Counted from the first letter of the stretch, positions 51,443 through 60,989 are shown. The stretch is DNA of 64,000 nt from Arthrobacter sp. SLBN-83 (GCF_006715285.1 NZ_VFMX01000001.1:3844001-3908000), one strand, 5' to 3'. Made by a program: numbers and translations. Notes: generated from the sequence alone by a model not told the origin.

Positions 51443-51949
51443 TCACTTCACGTGCCGGGCTCCCAATGTAAAGCGGCCGTCGGAGGTGCCCTGGCCCCCG
51501 GCGGCGGCCGCAAAGGCCTCCAGCGCAGCAGCCAGCGCCGGACGCCGACCCGAGGGCATCCTCGAAATGACCTCTCCAATCGCCTGCCGCCGGTGGTCCA
51601 GCACAGAATCCACCAGGGCATGTCCATCCGCCGTCAGCTCGAGCCGGACGTACCGCCGGTCTGCCGGGTCCTCCCGCCGTTCCAGCAGGCCGGCAGCTAC
51701 CAGCCGATCGCAGATCCGGGTGGCGTTGGATGCATGCACCCCCAGCTCAGCGGCCACCCCGCCCAGATTCTGGGGCCCAAGCGAGTGGATGCGGACCAGA
51801 ACCCGCAGCTGGGGGGTGTTCACCACGTCCTCCACTTCCGCCACGGAACTGGCTACCACCCGCAGCAGTACATCGGCGGCCGCGAGCACGGCTTCTACTT
51901 CCCGGCTTGCCGGCGGTGTGAGGCCGCCCGGTGCGGCAGTTGTGTCCAT
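51443..51949 (-). CDS. MarR-family transcriptional regulator
   Basis: A 168-residue winged-helix repressor: VNTPQLRVLVRIHSLGPQNLG, read as two helices, AAELGVHASNATRICDRLVAAGLLERREDPADRRYVRLELT, of which LGVHASNATRICDRL is the recognition helix and DRRYVRL the wing. Start ATG 51949 is preferred; ATG 51985 is possible. It is divergent from the six-gene operon at 52021-59558 and probably controls it. A repeat AGTT-ACCG-AACT (51970-51981) in the 71-bp gap is an operator candidate. Confidence 0.85.
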   Translation of the reverse strand: MDTTAAPGGLTPPASREVEAVLAAADVLLRVVASSVAEVEDVVNTPQLRVLVRIHSLGPQNLGGVAAELGVHASNATRICDRLVAAGLLERREDPADRRYVRLELTADGHALVDSVLDHRRQAIGEVISRMPSGRRPALAAALEAFAAAAGGQGTSDGRFTLGARHVK

Positions 51950-51969
51950 ACCCACCAGTTTCCCCGGAT

Positions 51970-51981
51970 AGTTACCGAACT
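51970..51981. promoter_or_regulatory. Candidate MarR operator
   Basis: AGTT (51970-51973) and AACT (51978-51981) form an inverted repeat with a 4-bp spacer midway between the divergent MarR and membrane-protein starts. Short and unproved. Confidence 0.3.
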
Positions 51982-52020
51982 GCAAAGGTTGCGCAGCGTC
52001 AGGGCGCGGTAAGGAGAATC

Positions 52021-52488
52021 ATGAGGACGAATCAGCCTACAGATCCGGTGAGCAGCACGGTCAACGGCATCGACCGGCTCATCAGGAATGTTCAGACCGG
52101 GCGGTTTGAGCGGTCCCTTTCGGCGCTGACGGCGGCCGGCGCGCTGGTGACTGCCGCAGAGATCTTCCTTGAGCATGACAAGGCAAGTTTCGGCAACAAG
52201 TGGATGTGGGCCCCGGTTGCCCTTGGCCCTCTGGGGGCAGCCGCGGGGGTGGCAGGGGTCTTCAGCCGCCGCATGGCCAAGACGGCGCTTCCACTGGCCA
52301 GCGCAGCCATCATCGCCAACGGGCTGCAGGGCACGTGGCTGCACCTGCAGGGCATCCGGCAAAAGCCCGGCGGCCTGGCCAACCTGCGTTACAACCTGGA
52401 GATGGGCCCTCCGCTCTTCGCACCTCTGCTGGTCACCCTCGTGGGCGGCATGGGTGTGCTGGCCTCGGTGCTGAGGAGGGAACCGTGA
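52021..52488 (+). CDS. Unknown four-helix membrane protein, first gene of oxidative operon
   Basis: A 155-residue protein not recognised as a named family. Three to four hydrophobic segments are visible (ALTAAGALVTAAEIFL; WAPVALGPLGAAAGVAGVF; TALPLASAAIIANGLQG; PLFAPLLVTLVGGMGVLASVL). AAGD-type cofactor motifs and paired His for heme are lacking, though HxLQGIRQ and H-D-K are present. Because the next two genes resemble the small and large subunits of a membrane-bound gluconate dehydrogenase, this protein could be their anchor or electron acceptor. AAGGAG precedes the ATG. The stop overlaps the next start (GTGA). Confidence 0.7.
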   Translation: MRTNQPTDPVSSTVNGIDRLIRNVQTGRFERSLSALTAAGALVTAAEIFLEHDKASFGNKWMWAPVALGPLGAAAGVAGVFSRRMAKTALPLASAAIIANGLQGTWLHLQGIRQKPGGLANLRYNLEMGPPLFAPLLVTLVGGMGVLASVLRREP

Positions 52489-53126
52489 CCGGGCTCCCCC
52501 TGCAGAGGGACGACGGCGGCGGGCGCTACCCGGGCTTCAGCACCCTCGCCCAGGCGCGGCATTGGGACCCGGTGACAGCCGCCGTCGTACAGTCCAGGAC
52601 GGCGCTGCCTCCGGACGTGCGATTCTTCACCCCGGCGGAGGAAGCGGCCGCGCGGGCTCTGTTTGACCAGTTACTGGACCAGCACGCGGAACCGCGGGTG
52701 CCGGTAGTGAACATGGTGGACGCGCGCCTGGCCGAGGAGGAGACCGACGGCTGGCACTACGACAACATGCCCCGGGACGGCGAGGCCTGGCGCGCCTCCC
52801 TGGCCGCGCTTGACGATGAGGCCCGGGCCCGGATGGACTGCACCTTCGCCCTGCTCAGTTTGGACGGCCAAGCGAAGCTGCTGCAGGACATTTGCGACCT
52901 GGACCGGGATTTGTGGCATGGCTTGCCGGCGGACCGGGTGTGGAGCCTGTGGACGCGGTATGCCTGCACCGCGTTCTACTCCCATCCCCTGGCGTGGGAT
53001 GAGATCGGCTTCGCCGGGCCGGCGTACCCCCGTGGCTACAAGAACCTCGGTGTGGACCGGCTGGAACCATTCGAGGTGCGCGATGTCCGCCCCGACGCGG
53101 ACCCCACCCATGGTGCCGACAGATGA
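52485..53126 (+). CDS. Gluconate 2-dehydrogenase subunit 3-like protein
   Basis: A 213-residue protein. FFTPAEEAAARALFDQLL, VPVVNMVDARLAEEETDGWHYDNMPRDG and YACTAFYSHPLAWDEIGFAGPAYPRGY (quoted in parts) are the blocks of the gluconate-dehydrogenase small-subunit family, which helps assemble or export the flavoprotein. No export signal is visible here. The start GTG overlaps the upstream stop by 4 bp, and its own stop overlaps the GMC start by 4 bp, so the three are translated as a unit. Confidence 0.82.
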   Translation: MTGLPLQRDDGGGRYPGFSTLAQARHWDPVTAAVVQSRTALPPDVRFFTPAEEAAARALFDQLLDQHAEPRVPVVNMVDARLAEEETDGWHYDNMPRDGEAWRASLAALDDEARARMDCTFALLSLDGQAKLLQDICDLDRDLWHGLPADRVWSLWTRYACTAFYSHPLAWDEIGFAGPAYPRGYKNLGVDRLEPFEVRDVRPDADPTHGADR

Positions 53127-54775
53127 GCACCCTGCGGGAACGCAACGAATCCGCGTGGCTGCTGCCAAAGGGCCCGGGCAGCAACCTGGGGCTGAGGGAA
53201 AACATGCGCCGGTTCCGCGACGACGACGAGGTGGACATCGTCATCGTGGGCTGCGGTGCCGGCGGCGCCACGTTGCTCCAGCGCCTCGCGCGGGCCGGAT
53301 GGCGGGCCGTGGGCCTGGACGCGGGACCGTTCTGGGAGCCCGAGCAGGACTGGGTCAGCGACGAAGCCGGCTCCCACCACCTCTACTGGACCGAACCGCG
53401 GGTGATCGGGGGCAGCGACCCCGTCCCCCTGGGCTCCAATAATTCCGGCCGGGGCGTGGGCGGATCGATGGTGCATTTCGCCGGCTACACCCCGCGTTTC
53501 CATCCCAGCGACTTCCACACCCTCAGCGCGGACGGTGTGGGCGCCGACTGGCCGCTGGAGTACGGCGAGCTCCGGTCCTACTACGAGGACATTGAAGCCG
53601 AGCTTCCCGTTTCCGGCGAACACTGGCCCTGGGGCGATCCCCACAGCTACCCCCACCGGCCGCACCCGGTGTCCGGCAACGGGGAACTGTTCCTGAGGGG
53701 CGCCAACGCCTGCGGCGTGACGGCAAAGGTGGGGCCGGTGGCCATCGCAAATGGGCGGTTTGGCAACCGTCCGCACTGCATCTACCGCGGCTTTTGCCTG
53801 CAGGGCTGCAAAGTCAACGCCAAGGCTTCACCGTTGATTACCCATGTCCCGGACGCCCTGGCGCATGGCGCCGAAATCCGGCCCGACTCCATGGCCACCA
53901 AGGTCTGCCTGGACGAACGCACCGGCCTGGCAACCGGCGTCGAATACGTCCAGGGCGGCATCCAGAGATTCCAGCGCGCCCGCCTGGTGGCGGTGGCAGG
54001 CTATTCGATCGAAACGCCCCGGCTGCTGCTGAACTCCACGTCAACGCGCTTCCCGGACGGGATGTGCAATGACTTTGACCAGGTGGGCCGGTACCTGATG
54101 GTGCAGGGGGCACCTCAGACCGGCGGGCGGTTCCAGGCTGAGGTGCGGATGTGGAAGGCCCCGCCCCCGGAAGTCAGCACCGAAGACTTCTATGAAACAG
54201 ACCCCGCCAAGCCCTACAAACGCGGATTCTCCATCCAGTGCGTCTCCCCGCTTCCCATCACCTGGGCGGAGCACGTTGCCGCCCAAGGGCACTGGGGCGC
54301 TGCCCTCCGCCGGTACATGAGCGACTACCCCCACTGGGCCTGCCTTGGCGCGCTCTGCGAGTTCCTCCCGCTGGAAGGGAACAGGGTGACGCTCGCCGAC
54401 GAAACGGACCGCAACGGCATCCCCGTGGCCCGCTTCAGCTACAGCCAGTGCGAGAACGACCGGCAGCTGATGTCCGCAGCGCAGCAGGTCATGGAGCAGA
54501 TCCTCACAGCGGCGGGAGCGGAGGAAGTCATCACCATCAACCGCTACGCACACCTGGTGGGCGGAGCCCGGATGGCCGGTGCTGAGCAGGAAGGAGTGGT
54601 GGACCGGAACCTGCGCAGTTTCGCAGTACCCAACCTGCTGGTCACCGACGGCAGCGTCCTGCCCACCCAGGGCAGCGCAAACCCGGCCCTGACCATCATG
54701 GCGCTGGCGGCCCGCGCGGCCGGCGTCCTGGTCCAAGGCGCCCGGAGGGGCGTCACGAGCACGAAGGAAGACTGA
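53123..54775 (+). CDS. GMC-family FAD oxidoreductase
   Basis: A 550-residue flavoprotein of the glucose-methanol-choline type, close to gluconate/sugar dehydrogenase large subunits. The FAD ADP-binding motif is IVGCGAGGAT (41-50), the GMC signature region contains LGSNNSGRGVGGSMVHFAGYTPRF (in parts), a Cys-rich IYRGFCLQGCKVNAKAS follows, and the C-terminal NPALTIMALAARAA holds the active-site end. HLVGGARMA supplies the catalytic His. It oxidises a sugar or sugar acid at C2 or C1; the electron acceptor may be the membrane protein encoded at 52021. Confidence 0.88.
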   Translation: MSTLRERNESAWLLPKGPGSNLGLRENMRRFRDDDEVDIVIVGCGAGGATLLQRLARAGWRAVGLDAGPFWEPEQDWVSDEAGSHHLYWTEPRVIGGSDPVPLGSNNSGRGVGGSMVHFAGYTPRFHPSDFHTLSADGVGADWPLEYGELRSYYEDIEAELPVSGEHWPWGDPHSYPHRPHPVSGNGELFLRGANACGVTAKVGPVAIANGRFGNRPHCIYRGFCLQGCKVNAKASPLITHVPDALAHGAEIRPDSMATKVCLDERTGLATGVEYVQGGIQRFQRARLVAVAGYSIETPRLLLNSTSTRFPDGMCNDFDQVGRYLMVQGAPQTGGRFQAEVRMWKAPPPEVSTEDFYETDPAKPYKRGFSIQCVSPLPITWAEHVAAQGHWGAALRRYMSDYPHWACLGALCEFLPLEGNRVTLADETDRNGIPVARFSYSQCENDRQLMSAAQQVMEQILTAAGAEEVITINRYAHLVGGARMAGAEQEGVVDRNLRSFAVPNLLVTDGSVLPTQGSANPALTIMALAARAAGVLVQGARRGVTSTKED

Positions 54776-54777
54776 TC

Positions 54778-56568
54778 ATGACAACTACAGTGGCTGACTA
54801 CCTGCTCTCCCGCCTGGGCGAATGGGGCGTGGACAAGGTCTTCGGTTTCCCCGGAGACGGCATCAACGGCATCCTGGCCGCCTTCGGCAAGGCGGGCAAC
54901 CAGCCGAAATTCATCCAAGCCCGGCACGAGGAGATGGCAGCGTTCGAAGCCGTGGGCTACGCCAAGTTCAGTGGCGGTGCCGCCATCTGCATGGCCACCT
55001 CCGGCCCCGGCGCAATCCACCTCCTGAACGGGTTGTATGACGCCAAGCTGGACCATGTTCCCGTGGTGGCCATTGTGGGACAAACCGCACGCAGCGCCAT
55101 GGGCGGGTCCTACCAGCAGGAGGTGGACCTCCTGACCCTGTTCAAGGACGTCGCCTCGGACTACGTGCAGATGGTCACGGTTCCGGAGCAGCTGCCCAAC
55201 GTCATCGACCGGGCCATCCGGATCGCGGAGGCGCAGCGGGCTCCGACCGCCGTGATCATCCCCGCCGACGTCCAGGAACTCGAGTACGCCGCGCCCACAC
55301 ACGAATTCAAGATGGTGCCTTCCAGCGTGGGAATCCGTTGGCCGGACATCCAGCCGGACAGCGAATCCATCCGCGGAGCCGCGCAGCTCCTGAATGAGGG
55401 CTCCAAAGTGGCCATCCTGATTGGCCAGGGTGCCCGGGGAGCTTCCGCCGAGGTCCGGGAAGTGGCAGAGCTGCTGGGCGCCGGCGTGGCCAAGGCCCTG
55501 CTGGGCAAGGACTCCCTGCCCGACGACCTGCCCTACGTCACGGGATCGATCGGCCTGCTGGGTACCCGGCCCAGCTACGAGATGATGCGCGACTGCGACA
55601 CCCTGCTCACCGTGGGCTCGAGCTTCCCTTACACCCAGTTCCTGCCCGAACCCGGACAGGCCCGCGGGGTGCAGATTGACGTGGACCCAAAGATGATCGG
55701 GCTTCGCTACACCAACGAGTTCAACATCGTGGCCGACGCCGGCACCGCCCTGCGCGCACTGATCCCGCACCTCGAACGCAAGCAGGACCGGTCCTGGCAG
55801 GAGGGCCTGGAGTCGTCCATCAGCCGCTGGTGGGAGACCATGCACGACGAGGCCATGGTCAGCGCCGATCCCGTCAACCCCATGCTGCTGTTCGCGGAGC
55901 TCTCCACCCGGCTGCCGGCCAACGCCATGCTCAGCGCCGACTCGGGCTCGTCAGCCAACTGGTACGCGCGGCAGCTGAAGTTCCGGGGAGAAGTCCGCGG
56001 CTCATTGTCGGGCAACCTTGCCACCATGGGCCCCGGCGTTCCATACGCCATCGGGGCCAAATTCGCCCACCCCGGCCGCCCGGCCATCGCTTTCGCCGGC
56101 GACGGTGCCATGCAAATGAACGGGCTTGCCGAGCTGATCACCATCAAGCACTACTGGCACGAATGGGACGACCCGCGCCTGGTGGTGGCCGTCCTGCACA
56201 ACAACGACCTCAACCAGGTCACCTGGGAGATGCGGGCCATGGGTGGAGTGCCCGCCTTCCGCGAATCCCAGGCGCTCCCGGACGTGGACTACGCAGGGTT
56301 CGCTGAAAGCCTGGGACTGCAGGGCATCCACGTCGACAATCCCGACGACGTCGGCCCGGCCTGGGAGAAGGCCCTCGCCGCGGACAGGCCCACACTTTTG
56401 GACGTCCGCACCGACCCCGACATTCCGCCCATCCCGCCGCACGCCACTTTGGAACAGGCACGGAAGACAGCCGAGGCCATGGTCAAGGGCGATGACAGCG
56501 CCTGGGGCGTCGTGAAGGAGGGGGTCAAGACCAAGATCCAGGAATTCCTGCCACACAAGGAGGGCTGA
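54778..56568 (+). CDS. ThDP-dependent enzyme (pyruvate oxidase/acetolactate synthase-like)
   Basis: A 596-residue enzyme of the three-domain POX/ALS family. Catalytic Glu51 lies in QARHEEMAAFEAVGYAKF; the ThDP/Mg motif runs from GDG at 441-443 (FAGDGAMQMNGLAEL) to NNDLNQVTWE. The central domain keeps a FAD/nucleotide-like fold. It decarboxylates or splits a 2-keto acid or ketose; pyruvate oxidase, sulfoacetaldehyde and glyoxylate carboligase relatives are all possible. It starts 2 bp after the GMC stop, so it probably processes that enzyme's product. Confidence 0.85.
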   Translation: MTTTVADYLLSRLGEWGVDKVFGFPGDGINGILAAFGKAGNQPKFIQARHEEMAAFEAVGYAKFSGGAAICMATSGPGAIHLLNGLYDAKLDHVPVVAIVGQTARSAMGGSYQQEVDLLTLFKDVASDYVQMVTVPEQLPNVIDRAIRIAEAQRAPTAVIIPADVQELEYAAPTHEFKMVPSSVGIRWPDIQPDSESIRGAAQLLNEGSKVAILIGQGARGASAEVREVAELLGAGVAKALLGKDSLPDDLPYVTGSIGLLGTRPSYEMMRDCDTLLTVGSSFPYTQFLPEPGQARGVQIDVDPKMIGLRYTNEFNIVADAGTALRALIPHLERKQDRSWQEGLESSISRWWETMHDEAMVSADPVNPMLLFAELSTRLPANAMLSADSGSSANWYARQLKFRGEVRGSLSGNLATMGPGVPYAIGAKFAHPGRPAIAFAGDGAMQMNGLAELITIKHYWHEWDDPRLVVAVLHNNDLNQVTWEMRAMGGVPAFRESQALPDVDYAGFAESLGLQGIHVDNPDDVGPAWEKALAADRPTLLDVRTDPDIPPIPPHATLEQARKTAEAMVKGDDSAWGVVKEGVKTKIQEFLPHKEG

Positions 56569-56570
56569 CC

Positions 56571-57677
56571 GTGGCACCCGCGGAGGCTCCGGTCACCGCC
56601 GTCCAGGCCGCGGCCTACACCGTGCCCACTGACGCTCCCGAAGCGGACGGCACCTTCAGTTGGGACTCCACCACCATGGTGCTGGTCCAGGCCGCCGCCG
56701 GCGGGAAGACGGGCCTGGGGTGGACGTACGCCCCGGCCGCCGCCGCGGGCTTGGTGGAAGGGCTCCTCGGCCCGGCCGTCCATGGCGTTGACGCCCTGGA
56801 CGTACCGGCCGCTGCGGTGGCGATGGCCCGGGCGGTGCGCAACCCCGGCAGCACCGGACTGGCGTCCTACGCCGTCTCCGCCGTCGACTGCGCCCTCTGG
56901 GACCTGAAGGCCCGCCTCCTGGACCTGCCGCTGCACAAACTCCTCGGCGCGGTCAGGAACGAAGTGGCGGTCTACGGCAGCGGCGGGTTCACCACCTACT
57001 CCGAACAGCAGCTCCGGAGCCAACTGGAGGGCTGGGCCCACGGCCAGCACATCCCGCGCGTGAAGATCAAGATCGGCCAGGACAATGGAACCAACGCGCC
57101 ACGGGACCTGGAGCGCATCCGCCAGGCGCGTGCCGCCGTCGGCCCTAACGTGGAACTGTTCGTCGACGCCAACGGCGCCTACACCGCCAAACAGGCCGTC
57201 CGCATCATGCGCGAGGTTGCTGCCGAGAACGTGACCTGGTTCGAGGAGCCAGTCTCCAGCGACCATCTGGCCGGGCTCCGGGTGGTGCGGGACGCCGTCG
57301 ACGCCGACGTGGCGGCCGGCGAATACGGGACCGGGCTCCCCTACTTCCAGCGCCTGTGCGCCGCCGACGCCATCGACTGCCTGCAGGCGGACGTCAGCCG
57401 GTGCGGCGGTATCACCGAATGGCTGCGCATCGCCGCCGTCGCCGCCGCCCACGGCCTGCAAATCTCCGGCCACTGCGCACCCCACCTGAGCACCGCCGTC
57501 GCCGCCGCCACCCCCAACTTCCGCCACTTGGAGTGGTTCCACGACCATGTCCGCATCGAGAACCTCTTCTTCGACGGAACGCTTGACCCCGAAGGCGGGT
57601 CCCTGCAGCCGGGAGACAGACCCGGCAACGGGCTGACGCTGCGCACAGTCGAAGCTGACAAGTACCGGGTCCGCTGA
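56571..57677 (+). CDS. Enolase-superfamily (mandelate racemase/MLE) enzyme
   Basis: A 368-residue TIM-barrel enzyme. The first catalytic Lys pair is in RVKIKIGQD, metal ligands are the Asp of LFVDANGAYT, Glu of VTWFEEPV, and Glu/Asp of AGEYGTG, and the second-half acid/base is in DVSRCGGITEW with HCAPHLS carrying the His. Members dehydrate or epimerise sugar acids such as gluconate, galactonate and mannonate. Placed right after the ThDP gene (2-bp gap, AAGGAGGG before the GTG), it fits a sugar-acid dehydratase. Confidence 0.88.
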   Translation: MAPAEAPVTAVQAAAYTVPTDAPEADGTFSWDSTTMVLVQAAAGGKTGLGWTYAPAAAAGLVEGLLGPAVHGVDALDVPAAAVAMARAVRNPGSTGLASYAVSAVDCALWDLKARLLDLPLHKLLGAVRNEVAVYGSGGFTTYSEQQLRSQLEGWAHGQHIPRVKIKIGQDNGTNAPRDLERIRQARAAVGPNVELFVDANGAYTAKQAVRIMREVAAENVTWFEEPVSSDHLAGLRVVRDAVDADVAAGEYGTGLPYFQRLCAADAIDCLQADVSRCGGITEWLRIAAVAAAHGLQISGHCAPHLSTAVAAATPNFRHLEWFHDHVRIENLFFDGTLDPEGGSLQPGDRPGNGLTLRTVEADKYRVR

Positions 57678-57707
57678 GGCCAGAACGTAAAAGCAGAAAG
57701 GGCAGCC

Positions 57708-59558
57708 ATGTCTGACATCAGTGATTACGCGCTCCTGGGGGACCTGCACACGGCTGCTTTGGTCAGCAACGACGGGTCAATCGACTGGATGTGCCTGCCG
57801 AACTTTGACTCCCCGGCCTGCTTCGCCGCCTTGCTGGACACCCCCGCGGCGGGGCGCTGGCTGCTGGCACCTGCGGGGGCAGGCAAGTGCACACGCAGGC
57901 GGTATCGCCCGGGCACGCTCATCCTCGAAACCGAGTGGGAAACGTCTGATGGGAGCGTCAGGGTCACAGACTTCATGCCTATCCGTGACGACGGCGCCGA
58001 CGTAGTGCGTATAGTCGAGTGCCTTCGCGGCAGCGTACAGATGTACGGGGAACTTTGCCTGCGCTTCGATTACGGCCACATCGTGCCGTGGGTGCGGCGC
58101 AGCAACCAACGCCTGACCGCCATCGCAGGCCCGGACGCCGCTTACCTCACCACGACAGCCCCGCTCCAGGGCCGGGACATGCGCACCATCAGCGACTTCA
58201 CCGTCCGGGCCGGTGAAAAAGTGCCCTTCGTACTGCGGTGGGTTCCCAGCAGCAAGCCGGCCCCGCCGGAAACCGACGCGAAGAAGGCGCTGGAAACAAC
58301 GGAGAACTTCTGGCGGAACTGGATCGGCCGCAGCAGGATGGAAGGAAAGTACAAGGATGCGGTTGAACGTTCGTTGATCACCCTGAAAGGACTTATCTAC
58401 TCACCGACGGGTGGCATCGTCGCAGCCCCCACCACTTCCCTGCCGGAAGACCCGGGCGGATCCAGAAACTGGGATTACCGCTTCTGCTGGCTTCGCGATG
58501 CCACCTTAACCCTGCAGTCGCTGCTTGCCGGCGGCTACACCGAGGAAGCGGCGGCCTGGCGGGAATGGCTGCTGCGCGCCGTCGCCGGCGACCCCGCCGA
58601 CCTACAGATCATGTACGGCATCGACGGCACCCGCCGACTCCCTGAAACAGAGCTGCCCTGGCTCTCCGGGTTCGAAAACTCCAAACCGGTCAGGGTTGGA
58701 AACGCCGCCGCTCCTCAACTGCAACTGGATGTATGGGGTGAGGTCCTGGACGGGCTCTCCCTGACCCGCGCGGCCTTTCCGGACACTGCCGATGATTCCT
58801 GGGACATCCAGGTGGCCCTCATGGAATACCTTGAGGGCGCCTGGGACCAGCCCGACAACGGGCTTTGGGAAATGCGGGGTCCCCGCCGCCACAACACCCA
58901 TTCGAAAGTCATGTGCTGGGTGGCGGCGGACCGCATGATCAAGGGCATCCGGCACTCCGGGCTGCCAGGCCCGGAAGGGCGCTGGTCGGCGCTGCGCGAC
59001 ACCATCCATAAAGACGTCATGACGCACGGCTTCGACAGCGAGCGCAATACCTTCGTCCAGTCCTATGGAAGCAAGGAGCTGGACGCGAGCCTCCTTTTGA
59101 TCCCCCGCGTGGGCTTCCTGCCCCACGACCATCCCAGGGTAGTCGGCACCGTGGAAACCATCCAGCACCATCTCACCGAAGATGGCTTTGTCCTCCGGTA
59201 CCGGCCACAGGCGAGCAATGATGGCCTGCCCGGGACGGAAGGGGTGTTCCTCGCGTGCTCCTTCTGGCTGGTCGACGCCCTGCTGGGGATCAACCGGCGC
59301 CGCGAGGCCGAGGATCTCTTTGAGCGCCTCCTCAGGCTCCGCAACGACGTTGGCCTGCTCAGCGAAGAATGGGACCCCAGGAACCAGCGGCAACTAGGCA
59401 ACACGCCGCAGGCCTTCAGCCACTTCCCGCTCATCCACTGCGCCCTGCAACTGCAGCACGGGCGCTCACGGCAAAGCAATACTCCCCTGCACAGCCCGGA
59501 AGACCATCACCGGGACCAGGCAGGGGAAGTGGGGGCTCCCAGCGAGAAGGCAGAGTGA
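57708..59558 (+). CDS. Glycoside hydrolase family 15 (glucoamylase/trehalase-like)
   Basis: A 616-residue soluble protein. The N-terminal beta domain begins DYALLGDLHTAALVSNDGSIDWMCLPNFDSPACFAALLD, typical of bacterial GH15 when read in blocks (LGDLHTAALV; DWMCLPNFDSP). The (alpha/alpha)6 catalytic domain has SRNWDYRFCWLRDATLTLQS, then the catalytic-Glu region GLWEMRGPRRHNTHSKVMCW and a second Glu in LLSEEWDPRNQRQLGNTPQAFSH. Actinobacterial members include alpha,alpha-trehalases. No secretion signal. It is the last gene of the operon and would feed glucose from trehalose or dextrins to the pathway. Confidence 0.88.
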   Translation: MSDISDYALLGDLHTAALVSNDGSIDWMCLPNFDSPACFAALLDTPAAGRWLLAPAGAGKCTRRRYRPGTLILETEWETSDGSVRVTDFMPIRDDGADVVRIVECLRGSVQMYGELCLRFDYGHIVPWVRRSNQRLTAIAGPDAAYLTTTAPLQGRDMRTISDFTVRAGEKVPFVLRWVPSSKPAPPETDAKKALETTENFWRNWIGRSRMEGKYKDAVERSLITLKGLIYSPTGGIVAAPTTSLPEDPGGSRNWDYRFCWLRDATLTLQSLLAGGYTEEAAAWREWLLRAVAGDPADLQIMYGIDGTRRLPETELPWLSGFENSKPVRVGNAAAPQLQLDVWGEVLDGLSLTRAAFPDTADDSWDIQVALMEYLEGAWDQPDNGLWEMRGPRRHNTHSKVMCWVAADRMIKGIRHSGLPGPEGRWSALRDTIHKDVMTHGFDSERNTFVQSYGSKELDASLLLIPRVGFLPHDHPRVVGTVETIQHHLTEDGFVLRYRPQASNDGLPGTEGVFLACSFWLVDALLGINRRREAEDLFERLLRLRNDVGLLSEEWDPRNQRQLGNTPQAFSHFPLIHCALQLQHGRSRQSNTPLHSPEDHHRDQAGEVGAPSEKAE

Positions 59559-59587
59559 GCGCCTCATAAGCAGTGGGGCATCATTGA

Positions 59588-59612
59588 GGCCGGCCTGCGA
59601 TGCAGGCCGGCC
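59588..59612. terminator. Bidirectional terminator between GH15 and MFS genes
   Basis: GGCCGGCCTGC (59588-59598) pairs perfectly with GCAGGCCGGCC (59602-59612) around a 3-nt loop, an 11-bp stem in the 81-bp convergent gap. Confidence 0.75.
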
Positions 59613-59639
59613 CCACGATGTACCTCTTGCAAAGAACCT

Positions 59640-60989
59640 TTAGCGGGTGTTCCTCCTGGGTGATTCTGCCTTGGCCTTTTCGGGTTGCCCCTCCCCCGAA
59701 CGGCTGCCGGCCAGCGGCCGGTCACCGCCGCGCCGCAGTGTCAGCATCACCAGGCCCGCGGCCAGCAGGCATGCCGCCAGGAAAATGGACGTGGCCAGGA
59801 AACTGCCATGCGTCGCATCCTGCAGGAAGCCTCCCACATAGGGCCCAACGAACCCGCCGAGATTGCCGACCGCGTTAATCAACCCCATGGCAGCACCGGC
59901 AACGGCGGCCGGCATTGCACGGGACGCTGACGCCCAGAAGGGACCGTCGTAGGCCAGGGCGCCTGCAACCGCGATGCTGATGAGGGTGACGGCAAGGACC
60001 GGCGCGCTGTCACCGGTAGCTACCGAGATGACCAGGGCGACAGCTCCCACTGCCATGGACAGCAGCACGTGGGTGGAGTAGCGGCCCGTACGGTCGGCTG
60101 CTTTGGCGTTGTACCAGAGGCCGAACATTGCCAGCACGTACGGGATGGCCGTGATGAGACCAACTTCAAGGGAGGACCCGGAGGTGATGGTCTTGATCAC
60201 GTGGGGAAGCCAAATGTTGATGCCGTAGAAGCCGATCTGGATGAGGAAGTACACCAGGGTCAGCCGCCACACCACTGAATTGGACATGACGTGGCGCAGG
60301 CCCAGCTTTTCCTGCTGGGGGTGTGCCGCTGCGTCAGCAGCGAGTCCCTTCTCGATATATTCACGCTCCTGGACGGAGCACCACTTGGCTTCACGCGGGT
60401 GGTCGGCGATCAGGGCCCACCACAGGGGAGCCGCAATGATGAACGGGAATATGCCTTCAATGATGAACAGCCAACGCCAGTCCGAGAAAGAGAGGATCCA
60501 CCCGGAGAGGGGTGCCGTGATGATCGAGGCGATCGCGATGTTCATCATCCAGAACGCATAAGCCCGCGCCCGCTCAGCGGCGGGGAACCAGTGGCTGATG
60601 AGTACAAGGATCGCAGGCCAGATCCCGGCCTCGGCCACGCCAAGGAAGAAGCGCACCACGAGCAGTTGGGTGAAATCCTGGATGAACCCGGAAAGGACAG
60701 CCAGGACGCCCCAAATGAGCACCATGATGCCCACGAATTTCTTGGCACTCCAGTGTTCGGCAAGATGCCCGCCCGGTATCTGCAGGACGAGGTAGCCAAT
60801 GAAGAAGATGCCTGCCGCCAGGCCCTGCTGGGCGGCGTCAATGCCCAGGTCCTGGTGGAGCCCGTTCAGGGCGAACCCGATATTTGTCCGGTCCATGAAC
60901 GAAATGATGTAGACGATGATGGCGACGGGGATCAATCGCTTCCATCGGGTATTACCCACTGCCGCTGCTGCCGTTACGTTCTGTGCCAT
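59640..60989 (-). CDS. MFS transporter, anion:cation symporter (ACS) type
   Basis: A 449-residue 12-helix transporter. MDRTNIGFALNGLHQDLGI after helix 1 and GVAEAGIWPAILVLISHWFP (helix 4) are marks of the ACS group that imports galactonate, glucarate, tartrate and phthalate. It may supply sugar acids to the oxidative operon that converges on it. The start is ATG 60989; the frame continues upstream without membrane character. Confidence 0.9.
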   Translation of the reverse strand: MAQNVTAAAAVGNTRWKRLIPVAIIVYIISFMDRTNIGFALNGLHQDLGIDAAQQGLAAGIFFIGYLVLQIPGGHLAEHWSAKKFVGIMVLIWGVLAVLSGFIQDFTQLLVVRFFLGVAEAGIWPAILVLISHWFPAAERARAYAFWMMNIAIASIITAPLSGWILSFSDWRWLFIIEGIFPFIIAAPLWWALIADHPREAKWCSVQEREYIEKGLAADAAAHPQQEKLGLRHVMSNSVVWRLTLVYFLIQIGFYGINIWLPHVIKTITSGSSLEVGLITAIPYVLAMFGLWYNAKAADRTGRYSTHVLLSMAVGAVALVISVATGDSAPVLAVTLISIAVAGALAYDGPFWASASRAMPAAVAGAAMGLINAVGNLGGFVGPYVGGFLQDATHGSFLATSIFLAACLLAAGLVMLTLRRGGDRPLAGSRSGEGQPEKAKAESPRRNTR

